Source of the DNA: Ligustrum vulgare
Lineage: Eukaryota; Streptophyta; Magnoliopsida; Lamiales; Oleaceae
Assembly: GCA_963555705.1 (NCBI GenBank)
Contig: OY743170.1
Span: 10,021,096-10,085,095, forward strand
Length of the DNA stretch: 64,000 nucleotides
Direction: 5' to 3'
Below are positions 34,859 through 48,089 of the stretch, piece by piece (positions within the stretch are counted from its first letter, which is position 1; every line of letters starts with the position of its first letter). The position numbers and the translations under genes are program-made. The notes beneath the pieces are model-generated. The model had not been told where the DNA came from and did not search any database. It saw only the letters and a list, made by a program, of their open reading frames with translations.

Positions 34859-36814
34859 TCAGCATTTGGGAAGATCTTTTGGTGGAGGAAGGAGCTTTTG
34901 ATTAGGAATATATATCCCTAGAGGAATTACACATCAATCTGCACATTTTACCTTCGAGGATTATCAGCAAAAAAACGGATGGCAACCCATCCACCGGAGG
35001 GCATGCCAACTGTGTTCCTCTCAATGGGATCGACGAGGTTGAAGTTTTTAGGGTCTTTTTGTGGATCATAATTCCCTAATCTTTGGTCAACAACGAAGAA
35101 ATTGAATCCATGGAGATGGAGAGGGTGGCTTTCAGCACCAAGAACACTAGTATCCTGCAAAATAAGCTCCACGCTAGTATTGAAAGGCAATACCATAACT
35201 TTCGTCGTCCCACTGCTCACCATGGTATTGTTTGGAGGGGTTCTGGTGTAGTTAAACCTATGAAATGGATTGATTGGAAAATCCGGGCTATAAACACCTT
35301 TTGATTGGCCAAAGAAATGAGCCTGGAGAAGGGCAGTTGTTGGTAGTGTGAAAGAAATATTGTTAACAGATGCTGAAAATTTTGTCCCATTTGGTCCTTG
35401 ACAGGTCTGGTTTTTATGGTCACAGGGATTCATCCCTAGGCCTACCGTGAAAAAGAATCGTTTATCGACTTTCTTTGGAACATTAGCAGGGAACTCGGGA
35501 CTAGCTAAACTGCGTAATTTTTTCGTAAAATTGGTGGCAAATGAAGTGTCGTTTAGAGGCGGTAAAGTGGGCTTGAAGAGAGGAAGAGGAAGCTTTTTCA
35601 AATCAAAGGATGGATATTTATATTCTAGAATACCAGCAACAGAAGAGTTATCAAATGTGCCTTGGCCTGTAACATATGGTCTAGCAGTCATTAAAAACGC
35701 TGCGCCCGGAAAATTAGGCCTTGTTTTGAGAAGAACGTTTGTGGTTTGTCCGGGGGCAATAAGAATTATGTCGGTTTCAAAAGGCTTAACATAAATCGCG
35801 TCAACATCAACAATTGTCAGAGTATGGTTAGCGATACTGAAGAAAAGCTCGTCATTTACTGCAGCATTGATTATTCGAAGGAGATAAGTCTTTCCAAGCT
35901 TAACCTTCAACTTGAATGTATCTGTCACAAACCAGTCATTTAGAATTTGAAGTAATTATTTAAAATCCCAATAAAACAATTGATTTCTTTGATAAAAAGG
36001 TTAGATTTTTATACCTTTGGCCAAGCAATTATACAAAGGTCCTGGAAGGCCATTGATGGTATAGGCATCAGAGACATTTGGACCCCCTCCTGTCCTTAAA
36101 GCTTGCTTAATGATTGCCTCAGGATCAACATTGAACCATTCTCCTGCAAAAGGGATAGTATGATTTATTGCTCGTGAACTCGAGTACTTAACGGTGACAT
36201 GTTTAATATGCAGTACTGATTTTAACGGTATATCATGTAGTTCGTACTTTTTCTTCGTTTCCATTCAGCGAAAATTACGTACCAAATATAACAGGGACTT
36301 CGTTGTAGGGTTTCTCAAATGGATAAGGCGCATTGTGCTTGGGAAGAATTATTAGTGGACCATGAACAGTTGATCTTAGTCATGAGATATGTGCATGCCA
36401 CCAAAGAGTTCCTCTTTGGCCTATAACAGTGAAGTTATACACATAGCTTTGTCCAGTTTGTATGGGACATTGTGTAATTTATGCCGATCCATCAGCCCAT
36501 CCACTACGAAGCTGACGAATGCCATGCCTGCAATAATATTGCCTCCATTTGGTAAACTGTTTATAAACAGCACATTTTCTCAAATCACTTTTAACAATAA
36601 TCGTTTTCTCAAATTACTTTTCAACCACATATTTTACCTCGAAAACATCGCATTCTTTGTTTATAAACAAAAAACTGTTACCAGATCAACTCATAAAGTG
36701 GTATGCTGATTTTGTTTTTCTATGAAAAAATCACAGAAATGAAATGAAACTTATACCAATGGATGGAGATGTTGCTGGTAACGTGGTTCGTGACTTTTAT
36801 AACTAGACGGTCCC

Positions 36815-37141
36815 TGTTGAGAATAGGATTGATTTGCAACAATTAATAGTCAAGGGCCCAGAGTGTAAATCATCAGACCAGCAACTCTCAAAGGCGTATT
36901 TTTCAGATACAAAACTCATTTTCCCTGCTGGATAAAAGATCAGAATGCAACAGGAAGAATTTTAGTGCTTGTACCTTTTATTCCCTTTTGCTGATTTTAT
37001 GGAAAATCTGTAACAAAGTAGTCTTTCTCTTTCCTTGCTGTTATGTACATAGTCTATTTATAGGAGCATAGACTAAGCTGTAAATTTTAACCTTTATGCA
37101 ATAGAAAAATATCTTTCAGATTTCTTCTCCATTGTTTAACT
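36815..37141 (+). repeat. Copia-C 5' LTR
   Basis: TGTTGAGAATAGGATTG...CCATTGTTTAACT. AGTCTATTTATAGGAGC near 37050 is a likely TATA region. Confidence 0.9.
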
Positions 37142-37158
37142 TGGTATCAGAGCCAAGC

Positions 37159-40100
37159 ATGGCAACCGATTCCCACAGCACAGATTCATCCCCTTCCTCT
37201 GGCTCAAATATATCCCTGTAAATCAGTAACCCATTTTCAGCCATTGGTGGAAATCTCACACAAATCTCGGTGAAGCTAGATAGAGATAACTACCTACTAT
37301 GGCAAAATATGATATTACCCATCATTAGAGGTCACAACCTTGAAGGGTTTCTCACCGGAGATAAGCCATGTCCACCCAAGCTCAAAGAAGCACAAACAAC
37401 TGTTGATGGAGTAGTCACAAAGGGAGAACCCAACCCTGAATATGATATATGGGTGTCAACTGACCAGCTCCTGTTAGGCTGGTTATACGCCTCTATGACT
37501 CCAAACATAGCCATGAGAGTCATGGGCTGCAAAAACTCAAAAGATCTGTGGGAATCAGTGAAACAAAATTTTGGAGTGCAAAACCGGTCAAGAATAATAT
37601 TTCTTACCTCAGAACTTCAGAGAACAAGAAAGGGAGCCATGTCTGTGGATCAATACTTGAATCAAATCAAGTCTCTTGCTGACAATTTACAAATTGCAGG
37701 GAAGGAAGTATCTCAGTCAGACCTTATTACTCAAGTTTTAGCTGGGCTTGACGATGACTACACTCCAATAGTAGTCCAGATCAACAGTAAAGAAGACATT
37801 ACCTGGGGAGAGCTACAGTCCACATTGATGACATATGAAAGCAGATTAGAGCATATCAATGCAGTCAAGAATGAAATGGTTGGTCTGAACATCAACCAAG
37901 CAGTTGCAAATTTCACTTCAAGGCCAAGAAATCAACACTTTCAGAATGGAGGAAGGTCACCACATCAAAACAATTTCAGAGGCAGAAACAATAGAGGAAG
38001 AGGAAGAGGAAGAGGAGGTAAAACTCAAGGTCCTAAGCCCACCTGTCAAGTTTGTGGCAAGTATGGGCATGCTGCAAACATATGTTATTTCAGATTCAAT
38101 GAGAACTATACTGGACCAACTATTGGGCAGAATAGATCGTTTGATAATTACTCTGGACAGAATGGGGGTCAGCAAAGCATGACGAATCCTGCATTGATAG
38201 CAACTCCAAACACCATTGCTGATCCAGCGTGGATAATGGACAGTGGAGCCTCCAATCACATCACTGCTGAGATGAGTAAGATGAATACAGTCAATGAGTA
38301 CACTGGTAAGCTGAAAATCACCATTGGTGATGGTAGTAAATTGAATATATCTCATATAGGATCTGCTCATTTACCTACCTTAGATAACAAAAATTTAATG
38401 CTGAAAAATGTTATGTGCGTACCTGCTATTACTAAGAATCTGCTGAGTGTTGCACAACTCATTCATGATAATCATGTCAGTGTTATATTTGATTCTGATC
38501 TTTACTTTGTGAAGGACAAGAGGTCAGGGAGAGTGATACTTCAAGGGTCGCTTAAAGATAGAGTTTATCAGCTGAAGCCACCATACTCTCAACTCACTCC
38601 CTCACACCAAAAGACCACAAACAGAACCTCAAATCCCAATTCATTTTCTGCAGTTTCAGTTTTTCATAATTCCCTAAATGAGTCTAGTTGTGCAGAGTCA
38701 GTAGAGTCAAATGTCAAAAAACTGTGGCACATGAAGTTAGGTCATCCATCTGTTAGAATCTTAGCTGAAGTCTTGAAGAGTTGTAATAAAAAAATCAAGT
38801 TCAATGAAAACACTATGTTTTGTGATGCTTGCCAACTTGGGAAATCACATTCCCTTCCATACAAATTATCTAACTCTCACTCTAAAATACCACTCGAAAT
38901 TATTTACACAGACTTATGGGGACCATCACCCGTAGCTTCAACTTCTGGATACAAATATTACATACTTTTCTTGGATGATTGTAGTAGATTTTCTTGGATA
39001 TATCCTATGAGGAACAAGTCAGAAGCCCTTGAAAAATTCACTCACTTCAAACACTTTGTTGAAAATCGGTTTGGCAGTAAAATAAAAGTCCTTCAATCAG
39101 ATTGGGGAGGAGAATATAGACCCTTTATGAACCTAGTCTCACAAGCTGGAATAAACTTTAGACATTCATGTCCAAAGACCTCAGTCCAAAACGGAAGGGT
39201 AGAGAGAAAACATCGACATATAACTGAAACCGGTCTAACTCTTCTAGCACAAGCAAAAATGCCATTAAAATTTTGGTGGGATGCCTTTGAATGTGCAGTA
39301 CAATTGATAAATGTCTTACCAACTCCCATCCTACACATGAAAACACCTTACCAAATACTTCATAAAAGGGAATTTGATTACAACAGCCTCAAAGTCTTCA
39401 GTTGCTCTTGTTTTCCATGCATCAGACCATTCCAGAATCACAAGTTTGGTTTCCATTCCTTAAAGTGTGTCTATCTTGGCCAAAGTTCCTCTCATAAAGG
39501 ATATAAGTGTTTAGGGTCTACTGGTAAACTCTATATTTCAAGAAATGTAGTATTTAATGAGCTTGAGTTTCCCTTCCATTCTAATTTTCTAAACACAAAA
39601 CAGGACTCCTCCCAAATCCTTAGTAACTCCAATGTCAACTCACTTTTTCATCTCCCACTTAACTCTTACATTCCAAACATCCCAGCTGAAACAACTCCAC
39701 TTGATAGTGACTCTACAGAGGGTCTCTACCGCTTTAGTCCTAATCTAGCTGATCATGAAATACATACTCAAGATCCTCAATCAAGGGAGTTTAACAGTGA
39801 AGGCAGTCAGAAATTTGCAATTCATGAATCTCAGACTCTACCACAGGAACAACCTCAAGAAAATACTCAGAATATTGAGCAGGAACATATTGATCAGGAA
39901 CATCCCTCTAATCATCACTCTGATCAGAATGTTGAGAAGGAATCTGATTCCAGTAAGAAGAATTTCAGATCAAAACAGCATCACATGACTACTAGAAGTA
40001 AAGCAAGGATATTTAAGCCAAAGACTTATCTCAGCCATTCTCTTCCTCAGTCTTCTCTGCAGCAAAGAGAACCACAGTCAGTCAATGATGCTCTACATAA

Positions 40101-41730
40101 CAGCAATTGAAAAAATGCAATGCAAATGGAGTATGATGCCCTAATGAAAAATGGAACTTGGAGTTTGGTTCCATACTCTTCCTCTCACAAACTGATTGGC
40201 AACAAATGGGTTTTTAAACTCAAAACTAACTCAGATGGCACCATAAATAAATATAAGGCCAGGCTAGTGGCCAAAGAATTTCATCAGGTGCCTGGCTTGG
40301 ATTTCCGTGAGACATTCAGCCCTGTGGTAAAAACAGCAACCATCAGAATTGTTCTAACTCTGGCAGTATCTAAGGGATGGAGAGTGAGGCAGGTTGATAT
40401 AAATAATGCTTTTCTAAATGGAAGCTTGGAAGAGACACTTTATACGCCACAGCCTGAAGGGTTCACAGACAACAAGAAACCTGGATATGTTTGCAAGCTT
40501 CACAAGGCTTTATATGGGCTTAGACAGGCACCTAGGGCCTGGTATGACAAGCTAAGAAATACACTAATTTGCTGGAACTTCACACAGTCAAAATCAGACA
40601 ACTCTCTCTTCTTCCTCATAGATCAAGGTACTATCATTCTTGTCCTTATCTATGTTGATGACATTATTATAACTGGAAACAATTCGGCTATGATTGATTC
40701 TTTTATTCAACAACTGGACCATAAGTTTGCACTCAAAGATATGGGTGATTTGAGTTACTTTCTGGGCATTGAGGTGATTAGAGATGGAAATGGAATGTAT
40801 CTTACCCAAAGAAAATATATCACAGACCTGCTAGACAAATTTGGTTTACAACACACCAAGCCTTGCTCTACTCCCATGATCACTGGAAGACCCATCACAG
40901 CAACAGGGGGAGAATTACTGAAAAACCCCAACTCTTTATCGCAGTGCTGTGGGTGGACTTCAATACTTGACACATACACGTCCTGATATTGCATTCCATG
41001 TGAATAAACTTAGCCAGTACCTGCAATCACCAACAAGTGAGCACTGGGGAGCCATTAAGAGAATTTTCAGGTACCTTAAGGGTACTATTAATCAAGGTCT
41101 GTACATTCAAGAAAATGAAAGAATAGATCTTACTTGCTTCACAGATGCAGATTGGGCCTCCTGCCAAGATGACCGTAGATCGGTGGCTGGTTATTGTGTG
41201 TACATTGGTGAATCTTTAGTCTCCTGGTCTTCAAAGAAGCAGCACGTAGTTGCACGATCAAGTGCTGAAGTCGAGTACAGAGCACTCGCTCATGCAGCGG
41301 CTGAATTGACATGGATTCAGTCTTTAGAGAATTGAAACTCCCAGCTTCCAAGACTCCCATAATTTGGTGTGATAGCATGAGCGCCAGTGCTTTAGCTGCC
41401 AATCCCGTGTTCCACGCTCGAACGAAACATATAGAAATTGATGTCCACTTCGTGAGAGATAAGGTACTGAACAAAGAGCTGGAGGTAAGGTATGTTCCTA
41501 CAAGTGATCAGATTGCAGACCTTTTTACGAAACCAATTTCTGGCTCAAGGTTCGATTCTCTCAAGAACAAACTGAACCTCCTGGAAGTAAAGTTCAGTTT
41601 GAAAGGGGGTGTTGAGAATAGGACTGATTTGCAACAATTAATAGTCAAGGGCCCAGAGTGTAAATCATCAGACCAGCAACTCTCAAAGGCGTATTTTTCA
41701 GATACAAAACTCATTTTCCCTGCTGGATAA
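37159..41730 (+). pseudogene. Copia-C gag-pol polyprotein, nearly intact
   Basis: ATG 37159 opens the frame, with a stop at 37219-37221. Beyond it the frame is open to 40110: capsid (LLLGWLYASMTPNIAMRVMG), Arg/Gly-rich stretch, knuckle CQVCGKYGHAANIC (about 38047), protease WIMDSGASNHIT (38230), integrase zinc region KLGHPSVRI...CDACQLGKSH, and core with TDLWGP, QSDWGGEY and ERKHRHI. A TGA at 40108-40110 precedes RT, which continues in the same frame: KWVFKLK, QVDINNAFLNG, YVDDIIITG (40650). Frameshifts near 40935 and 41330 separate the two RNase H parts (TDADWASCQDDRRS; HARTKHIEIDVHFVRDK). The final frame has no stop before the LTR and runs into it to 41730. Total damage is two stops and two frameshifts. 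Confidence 0.9.
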
Positions 41731-41936
41731 AAGATCAGAATGCAACAGGAAGAATTTTAGTGCTTGTACCTTTTATTCCCTTTTGCTGATTTTATGGAAA
41801 ATCTGTAACAAAGTAGTCTTTCTCTTTCCTTGTTGTTATGTACATAGTCTATTTATAGGAGCATAGACTAAGCTGTAAATTTTAACCTTTATGCAATAGA
41901 AAAATACCTTTCAGATTTCTTCTCCATTGTTTAACT
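41610..41936 (+). repeat. Copia-C 3' LTR
   Basis: TGTTGAGAATAGGACTG...CATTGTTTAACT, directly followed by GTCCC and the rest of the laccase exon. Confidence 0.9.
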
Positions 41937-42256
41937 GTCCCCGTCCCTAGCCACGATTCGAGGTCCAGGAAATTTCCCGTTTACAGTCACCATGCTCTTT
42001 GTGTGGCACAAGCGCGTCACATTCTGCATCTTGATCTAAAAAAGATTGAAGAAAACATGATAATTAGCAACAAATTGAAGACAAAATAAACGAGTAGACT
42101 AATTATATTTTTATAGGGCAAAAAATATTTGTATTTGCATACATTGAACTCATAATGCCTAGTTATGCCTTGTGAATACTGGGGAATAATTGAAAAAGAT
42201 ATTAATGTAATGAAGAATCCAATAGAAGACAGCATTTCAAATGCAGATTCCCCCAT

Positions 42257-44690
42257 TTTTTGTCTCCCTTAATTTTTTACCTTGTTGTATAATTGAAACG
42301 ACGCCAATGAGATTTTATAGTGAGAGTTAGGTTGATTAGGTGATGAATATTATTGTTTAAAGAGGAGAACATTATAGGATTAACTTTTTTTTTTTTTTAC
42401 GAAATATTTTACTGGGAATTTGAAAACAATAATAGAGTGCTGTCAAAGACAATCTACTTTTGTCGATTCTTTCTTATTCACGATGTTATGTTTTCCAAAC
42501 AACCTGGAATTAATTATTCGTGCTAACGATGATAATTTTATCGACTCCTTGCAAGAAATTAAGTGAAAGTGGTCCCACCCTCACTAAAATATAAAGTTTC
42601 ATCAAATATGCAATGCCATCTTAAAATTACTTAGTGTATTTGAAAAAAAAAAAAAAAAAAACCTTCTTGAATCAATTTCCTCCCAGTAAAAATTAGAGAT
42701 TAAAAAATTTTGGTAGAATTTCAATTGATTGTTGGTGGAGAGTGTTGACATCAAAAGTACAGTGGACCGCGGGAATATTTTAGTACGAAAGTTAAAGCCT
42801 ATGATCATATTAAAGTTAATTTGTGGTTCAAGCTCGCAGTTAAAATTTTCTTTTTCAGCTAGAATATGTGATCCGGGATTTCCAAAAGTATCCATACAGT
42901 TTCCATAAAAAAAAATATATAAAAATTAGGGAACTTTTTTCAATTTCCGAAATGTGCTCAAGAGTTTCGAAAATGTTTCGGAATTAAAACATAAGCATTC
43001 TAGAGATTTTCGTGAAAATTTTTAATTCTTATCTTACTATATAAAAGATTTAAAGATCAATATTTTGTAGCGCAAAGGGTGAGATTCGTACTCTTCTTCA
43101 TTCTAGTATATAGTTATATACACAATATCAAGGCGACGTGAACCACTATAAATTTTTACGTGTCACTCAAATGTGCAATTGAGTAGAAATTATTGTTTAA
43201 TACAAAACAAGCAACTCAAACGTTTAGCATTTGATTAATTATGCATGAAATGATGTCTAATGATTATTGGTTAATTATATATGTTAAATATAAATAAAAG
43301 ATAACCAAGTAATTAATTAATCTTTTTATAGTTATGCAATCAGCAATGTCTTCGTTTGCAGGCATTCGAATCAGGTCATTTTCACTACTCCTAACCGGTC
43401 GATAACTCAGAAATTAAACTGCATTATGCATTAATTAGTTTTGAAGCTTCCAAATCTTATGCTTGATGATAAAAGCAAATCACTATATACTAGAGCTGGC
43501 CATGAAGAATTTGTACTGAAAATGACCTGATTTACAGCATATATGCAATTTAAAAATCTTGAAACGACACGTTAAAAATGAAAGGATGATTTCAAGTTGG
43601 TGTCTAGGGCATTGTCACTGCGTAGGTTTCCAAGTTTCTATATGTAAGAAACCAGTTTTTTAAGGCACTTTTCTCTCAAGCAAGGAGAATTTTTTTTTTT
43701 TTTTTAAGTTTGGATCGTTCACAATTTATCCTTGTTCTAGAATGTACAGAAACATTTTGAAAATTCAAGAAATAGCGTTGTTTTTAAACAAAGAATGAGA
43801 TATATAAAATATGTAGTTAAAAGTGATTTTGAGAAATGTATTAGTGAAAAAGTTATTTGAGAAAATGTATTGTTTATACACTTGCTTATAAACAAGTTAT
43901 CAAATTAAGTCTAATGAAATTCAGCTTTATGGAGTAGACAAAAATATATATATAAACAAGTTATCAAATAAAGGCTAATGAAATTCAGCTTTATGGAAAC
44001 TTTTAGACCAAAAAAAAAATATTGTGTTAAAATATTCAGAAATTTTACCAGAAAAACTTAATTGCGAACTTTGAGTTAACATTTAACTTTTTGAATCTAT
44101 CTTCCTCTCATAGCTTCCCAGAAGACACCAGCAATTATAATGTCAACAACCTTCCTTGAGAACTCCGTTCCCTTTTAAAACTCTACACTTCAGAACAAAT
44201 GACTTTATTATTATTATTATTTTTTTTTAACTAGAGACTTATCAAATTGTTATAAAGTTTCATGTTAACAAGGCACTTTAATAGGTCATCCAGGAACTCA
44301 ATCCAACACGAGCGAATTTGTTCCAGCCCGAACGGATACTATAAGGTATAAGGAAAGAAATTTTGGACATCAAAATTATAAGGTAAAAAATGATTTTTTG
44401 GCCGAATGCCCTCGCTGAGGGCTAGATCCATCCATGGTCATAACACTCAATTATCAGTAATACATCACCTTAGAAAACCATTAATGTGCATAAGATTTTA
44501 TCCACTTTTCACTAGTCACAAATTTTTAAATTATTTCTTTGCAATTCAAAAATTTGAGAACTTCTCAAGAAAATCTTCATGTCATTGTTCTTTTCCAAAA
44601 GCAAGGGTACTTTAAGGAAGTAGAAGTTTATGATCCACAAATTCGTCCAGACATAGCTAGAGGATGTTGTTCATGGAAACAACTCCCATC
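42257..44690. other. Intergenic DNA upstream of the laccase pseudogene
   Basis: AT-rich with no supportable gene. Homopolymer runs lie near 42388, 42644 and 43690. It presumably held the promoter of the broken laccase next to 42257. Confidence 0.5.
43887..43996. repeat. 64-bp direct duplication
   Basis: TATAAACAAGTTATCAAAT followed by CTAATGAAATTCAGCTTTAT occurs at 43887-43932 and 43951-43996 (period 64), with a few substitutions. Confidence 0.8.
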
Positions 44691-44695
44691 TTGAT

Positions 44696-45066
44696 AGAAA
44701 GAATTTTAGTTTCGTATATAATTTTTGTATTTCTTGATTCAAGTTAATGTATGATACAATATTGTAGTCTTTATATAGACAAGCAACAAATAGAAAATTC
44801 TTTTTGACCTAATAGTTATACAACACGTATAAATTACAGCAAAGGTAAAGGACAAAAAATCTAACAATCTTTGCATCACTTAAACGCAGCAAAAGAATAA
44901 AATGGCCACACATTAAATCAAAAGGTGAATATAGAATTTGGGCCTGATAAAATAGTCTGTGAATAAATCTATACCATTCGAGAACCTTCAAACATAAGAC
45001 AACACGAAGTCAGACGCTTCAGACTATTTAAAGGTTTAGGGTTCGTTCCATCCTTCATATTCTTCA
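44696..45066 (-). repeat. Copia-O 3' LTR
   Basis: On the minus strand it begins TGAAGAATATGAAGGATGG after a polypurine tract AGATGGGG (45074-45067) and ends AAAATTCTTTCT, so it is again CT-ended. Confidence 0.7.
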
Positions 45067-45074
45067 CCCCATCT

Positions 45075-47345
45075 CAAGCTGGAGTCGATAGACAAACTCT
45101 AAGCTTGTCTTTAAGATATGAGAAATGCAAATTCGACAAAGGCTTCGTGAATACATCTTCGATATGGTCTAAAGAAGGTATGAATTTGGTTTCCAAATCT
45201 TTGTTTAGGACTTTATTTCTTGTAAAGTGTAGATCTAACTCAATATGTTTTGTTCATCGATGGAACACTGGGTTGGAGTCCAAGGAGTTTGCTCCCAGAT
45301 TGTCTCGCCATATCAGTGGTGGAGATGTTTGTACTAATTAACTTGAGTTCACTGAGCAAAGAACTCAACCAGTTAATCTCAGATGCAACGTGTACAAGAG
45401 CCCTATACTCCACTTAAGTGTTGGCTGTTGACACGACATGTTGTTTCTTGGATGACCAAGAAACCAAGTTATCTCCAAGAAAGACACGATATTCATTAGA
45501 GGATTGCCTGTTGTTTGGAAAAGATGCCCAATCAGCATCAGCAAACCCAATAAATGTTGTTATTTTCACTGCATTTAAACTATAAACCCTGATTAATGGT
45601 CCCCTTCGAATATATGAAAATGTGTTTCAATGTTCTCTAGTGTGTGTCTGTTGGTGAGACATGAAATTGGCTCATTTTGTTAATCAAGTAGGTAATGTTT
45701 GGTATTGTGTGTGACAAGTACTATAATCCCCACCAATTGTACTCCTGTATAGTGAATGGTTTCTTATAAGGTTTCTTCAGTTTTGTATAATAATTTCCCT
45801 GAGACCATAGGTGTAGGTGAAGGATTTAGATTCTCATAGTTTAATTTCTTGAGAAGTTCAGCTATGTACCTGTTTTGTATAAGGCGCAAACCTTTACTGC
45901 TTATGTTAACTTCAATTCCCAGGAATTGATGTAAGGTCCCATATCCTTTTGAGCAAAAATCTTGTTAAGTTGATTAATGAACCCTTGTAGTACTGCTCCA
46001 CTATTACCACTCACAATTATGTCATCAACATAAAATAGTGTAAAGATGATGTACTGACCAGTCACAAATAAAAATAATGAGCTATCAACTTTGGACTAAT
46101 AGAATTTCCAGCCGAGAAAGGTCTTTTTTAATCTTTCAAACCAGGCTCTTGGAGCCTGCTTCAACGCATAGAGTGATTTATTCAATTTGCAAACAAACTC
46201 AGGTTTTTTTTGTTCACAAAACCTTGAGGTTGTCTGATGTAGACTTATTCTTCAAGCTTTTCATTTTGGAAAGCATTATTTATGTCAATTGTCTTATCTC
46301 CCAACTTCTTGACACTGCTAAGCTAAAAAATACTCTTAGTGTTGAGCACTTAATAATAGGATTGTAGGTTTCATAAAATTCAACTCAATAAGTTTGAAGG
46401 TAGCCTTTGACTACTAGCCTAGCTTTATACCTTTGTACCCTTCCATTAGATTCATGCTTGACTCTGAAAATTCATTTGCAGTCTATGAACTTGTGACTTG
46501 ATGGTGGTTGAACAAGAGTCCAAGTGTCATTCTTGCATAGTGCATCATACTCTTCCTTAATTGCATTTTCCGATTTTTACTTGCTAAAGCTTGTTGAACA
46601 TGTTTAGGTTCACTTTCACCTTGTAGTTCAATGAGTTGATGACCAGTAGGTTGAGCCAAGTGTATTTTAGGTTTAAAAATCCCTGTCGCCTTCTTTTTGT
46701 CATGTGCGATGTCCACTAGTAAGCCTTTCAGTAGATATTTCATTATGTCACTGATTCTTAATAGATGTTTCCTGTTCCATGGCATTAGTGACCTGATCTT
46801 CCTGACAAATAGAATCATTTGGTGCTAGTGCTTCTGCATTTTCATTTTCATCTATCATTTGTTCACTTTCTTCTCTTTCATCATTTGATTGTTCACGACT
46901 ATGTGAAGTTTCGGTTTCCAAACCAACTCTTGTTTGATCACTACAAGTTAAGTAAGTGGTGGGTGTTTTAAAGTGAGGATAGACAAGTAGTGTATGAATT
47001 ATGACTTCAGATTTTTCTAGATTTGAATGTTTGTTGAGGAATTTTTTTTAAAAAGGAAAATCCAATTCATTGAAAACCACATATCTTGAAATGTAAATCC
47101 TTCCAGTTGAACTCAGACACTTATAACCCTTATGTGACTAACTATAGCCAAAGAAAGTGCACATAACTGAGTGAAGTCAAATTTATTTCTTTGATAAGGT
47201 CTAAGAGAGGGATAGCAGGCATATTCAAAAGTCTTTAGTGCACTGTAGTCAACTTTAATTTTAAACAGAACTTCAAAAAGTGATTCATGTTTAAAAAAAT
47301 GTAGGGAGTCAATTGATTAAGTAGGTGACAATTTGGCATACTTCC
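45075..47345 (-). pseudogene. Copia-O integrase, RT and RNase H remnants
   Basis: Read on the minus strand with many frame changes. The integrase C-terminal part is at 47345-47050 (LPTFF-like, then DYSALKTFEYACYPSLRPYQ). RT follows below 46650 with FYVDDIIVSG near 46030. RNase H at 45560-45130 shows GHLFQTTGNP in a shifted frame, then FLGDNLVSW and RRTKHIELDLHFTRNKVLNK. Stops are dense. It is highly decayed compared with Copia-C. Confidence 0.75.
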
Positions 47346-47402
47346 TATTGACCTATGACTAACCTTATAATTTTGATCATAATAAACAATATTATCTTGT
47401 AT

Positions 47403-48085
47403 TGTTAACACATATGCTTCAAGTGTTTCATGAAATGATATTCTTTAAAGCATTCAATATTCAAATCGTCTCTCAAATATATAAATCGAAACTAGATGAT
47501 CAAGCACAAATGATGCAAATATCAAAGTCATTCAAGATCAAGATATAATTGAGGATATTCAAGATCAAGATTCAAGATGGAAAACATGAAATGGAGATCA
47601 AGAATTCAAACTAAAATATTAGAGCTAAAGTGTAAGTTGATTAGACCTATGTAAAGGTATAACGCTCACAATCTTTAGCGATGAGTTCCAATGAGCTCAA
47701 AAATATTTTGTGCATCAAACACATTTCATCGCTTGCATAAAATCTTTTTAAAATTTGCTTTTAAATGAACAAAATTATCCAAAATTTGTATAGTTTGGTC
47801 AATTTAAAGTTTTTGGTCAACCGAAACTCCATTGTTGCTCAACCGAAAATCCAACGGCTAGTTTCAAATGGTAGGATTTTGAGTGTTTTGTTTGACCAAA
47901 AGTTGTCAACTAAAAGTTGCTAAGAGGTTGTTCTTTCTTCTATAAATAAGTTTCTTTCCACGTTCAATCCCAACACTTACATGAGATTTTAAGAAAGCTT
48001 CTTATTGAGAGATTCATCAATCTTAATTAGTTTATATTCATCTATCTTGATTAGAAAACTTTGATTGGTCCAAATTTATTTTCAT
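47403..48085 (+). repeat. LTR-like insertion between pol and gag of Copia-O
   Basis: This segment separates integrase and gag homology. It includes CAACGGCTAGTTTC (47850) and TTCTATAAATAAG (47938), the layout of an LTR promoter. It starts near TGTTAACACATATG. The ends and target duplication were not resolved. Confidence 0.35.
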
Positions 48086-48089
48086 CTAT

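Larger units (their letters stand above)
36815..41936 (+). mobile_element. Copia-C: young Ty1/copia element in laccase exon 2
   Basis: The LTRs are 36815-37141 and 41610-41936, both 327 bp, differing at three positions by eye (all transitions). The target duplication is GTCCC (36810-36814 and 41937-41941). Primer-binding site TGGTATCAGAGCC starts at 37142; polypurine tract GAAAGGGGG ends at 41609. The LTR ends are TG...CT. The gag-pol frame is nearly complete, so insertion is recent. It lies antisense to the laccase. Confidence 0.95.
34859..42256 (-). pseudogene. Laccase pseudogene interrupted by Copia-C
   Basis: Duplicate of the laccase at 3061-5444 with the same exon plan: 42256-42143 (signal peptide, MGESAFEMLSSIGFF), 42035-41942 plus 36814-36757 (one 152-nt exon split by Copia-C), 36527-36283, 36143-36015, 35921-34951, and a C-terminal scrap 34906-34859 (PNQKLLPPPKDLPKC). 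The 36527-36283 exon has two nonsense codons: GCA TAA ATT where the intact copy has a Tyr codon, and TCA TGA CTA where it has Trp just after WWHAHIS. The last intron and first part of the final exon are deleted, removing [15 protein letters not shown], the type-1 copper ligand segment. HPLHLHG is still present. The gene cannot make an active enzyme. Without the element and deletion the copy closely parallels the intact gene. Confidence 0.95.
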
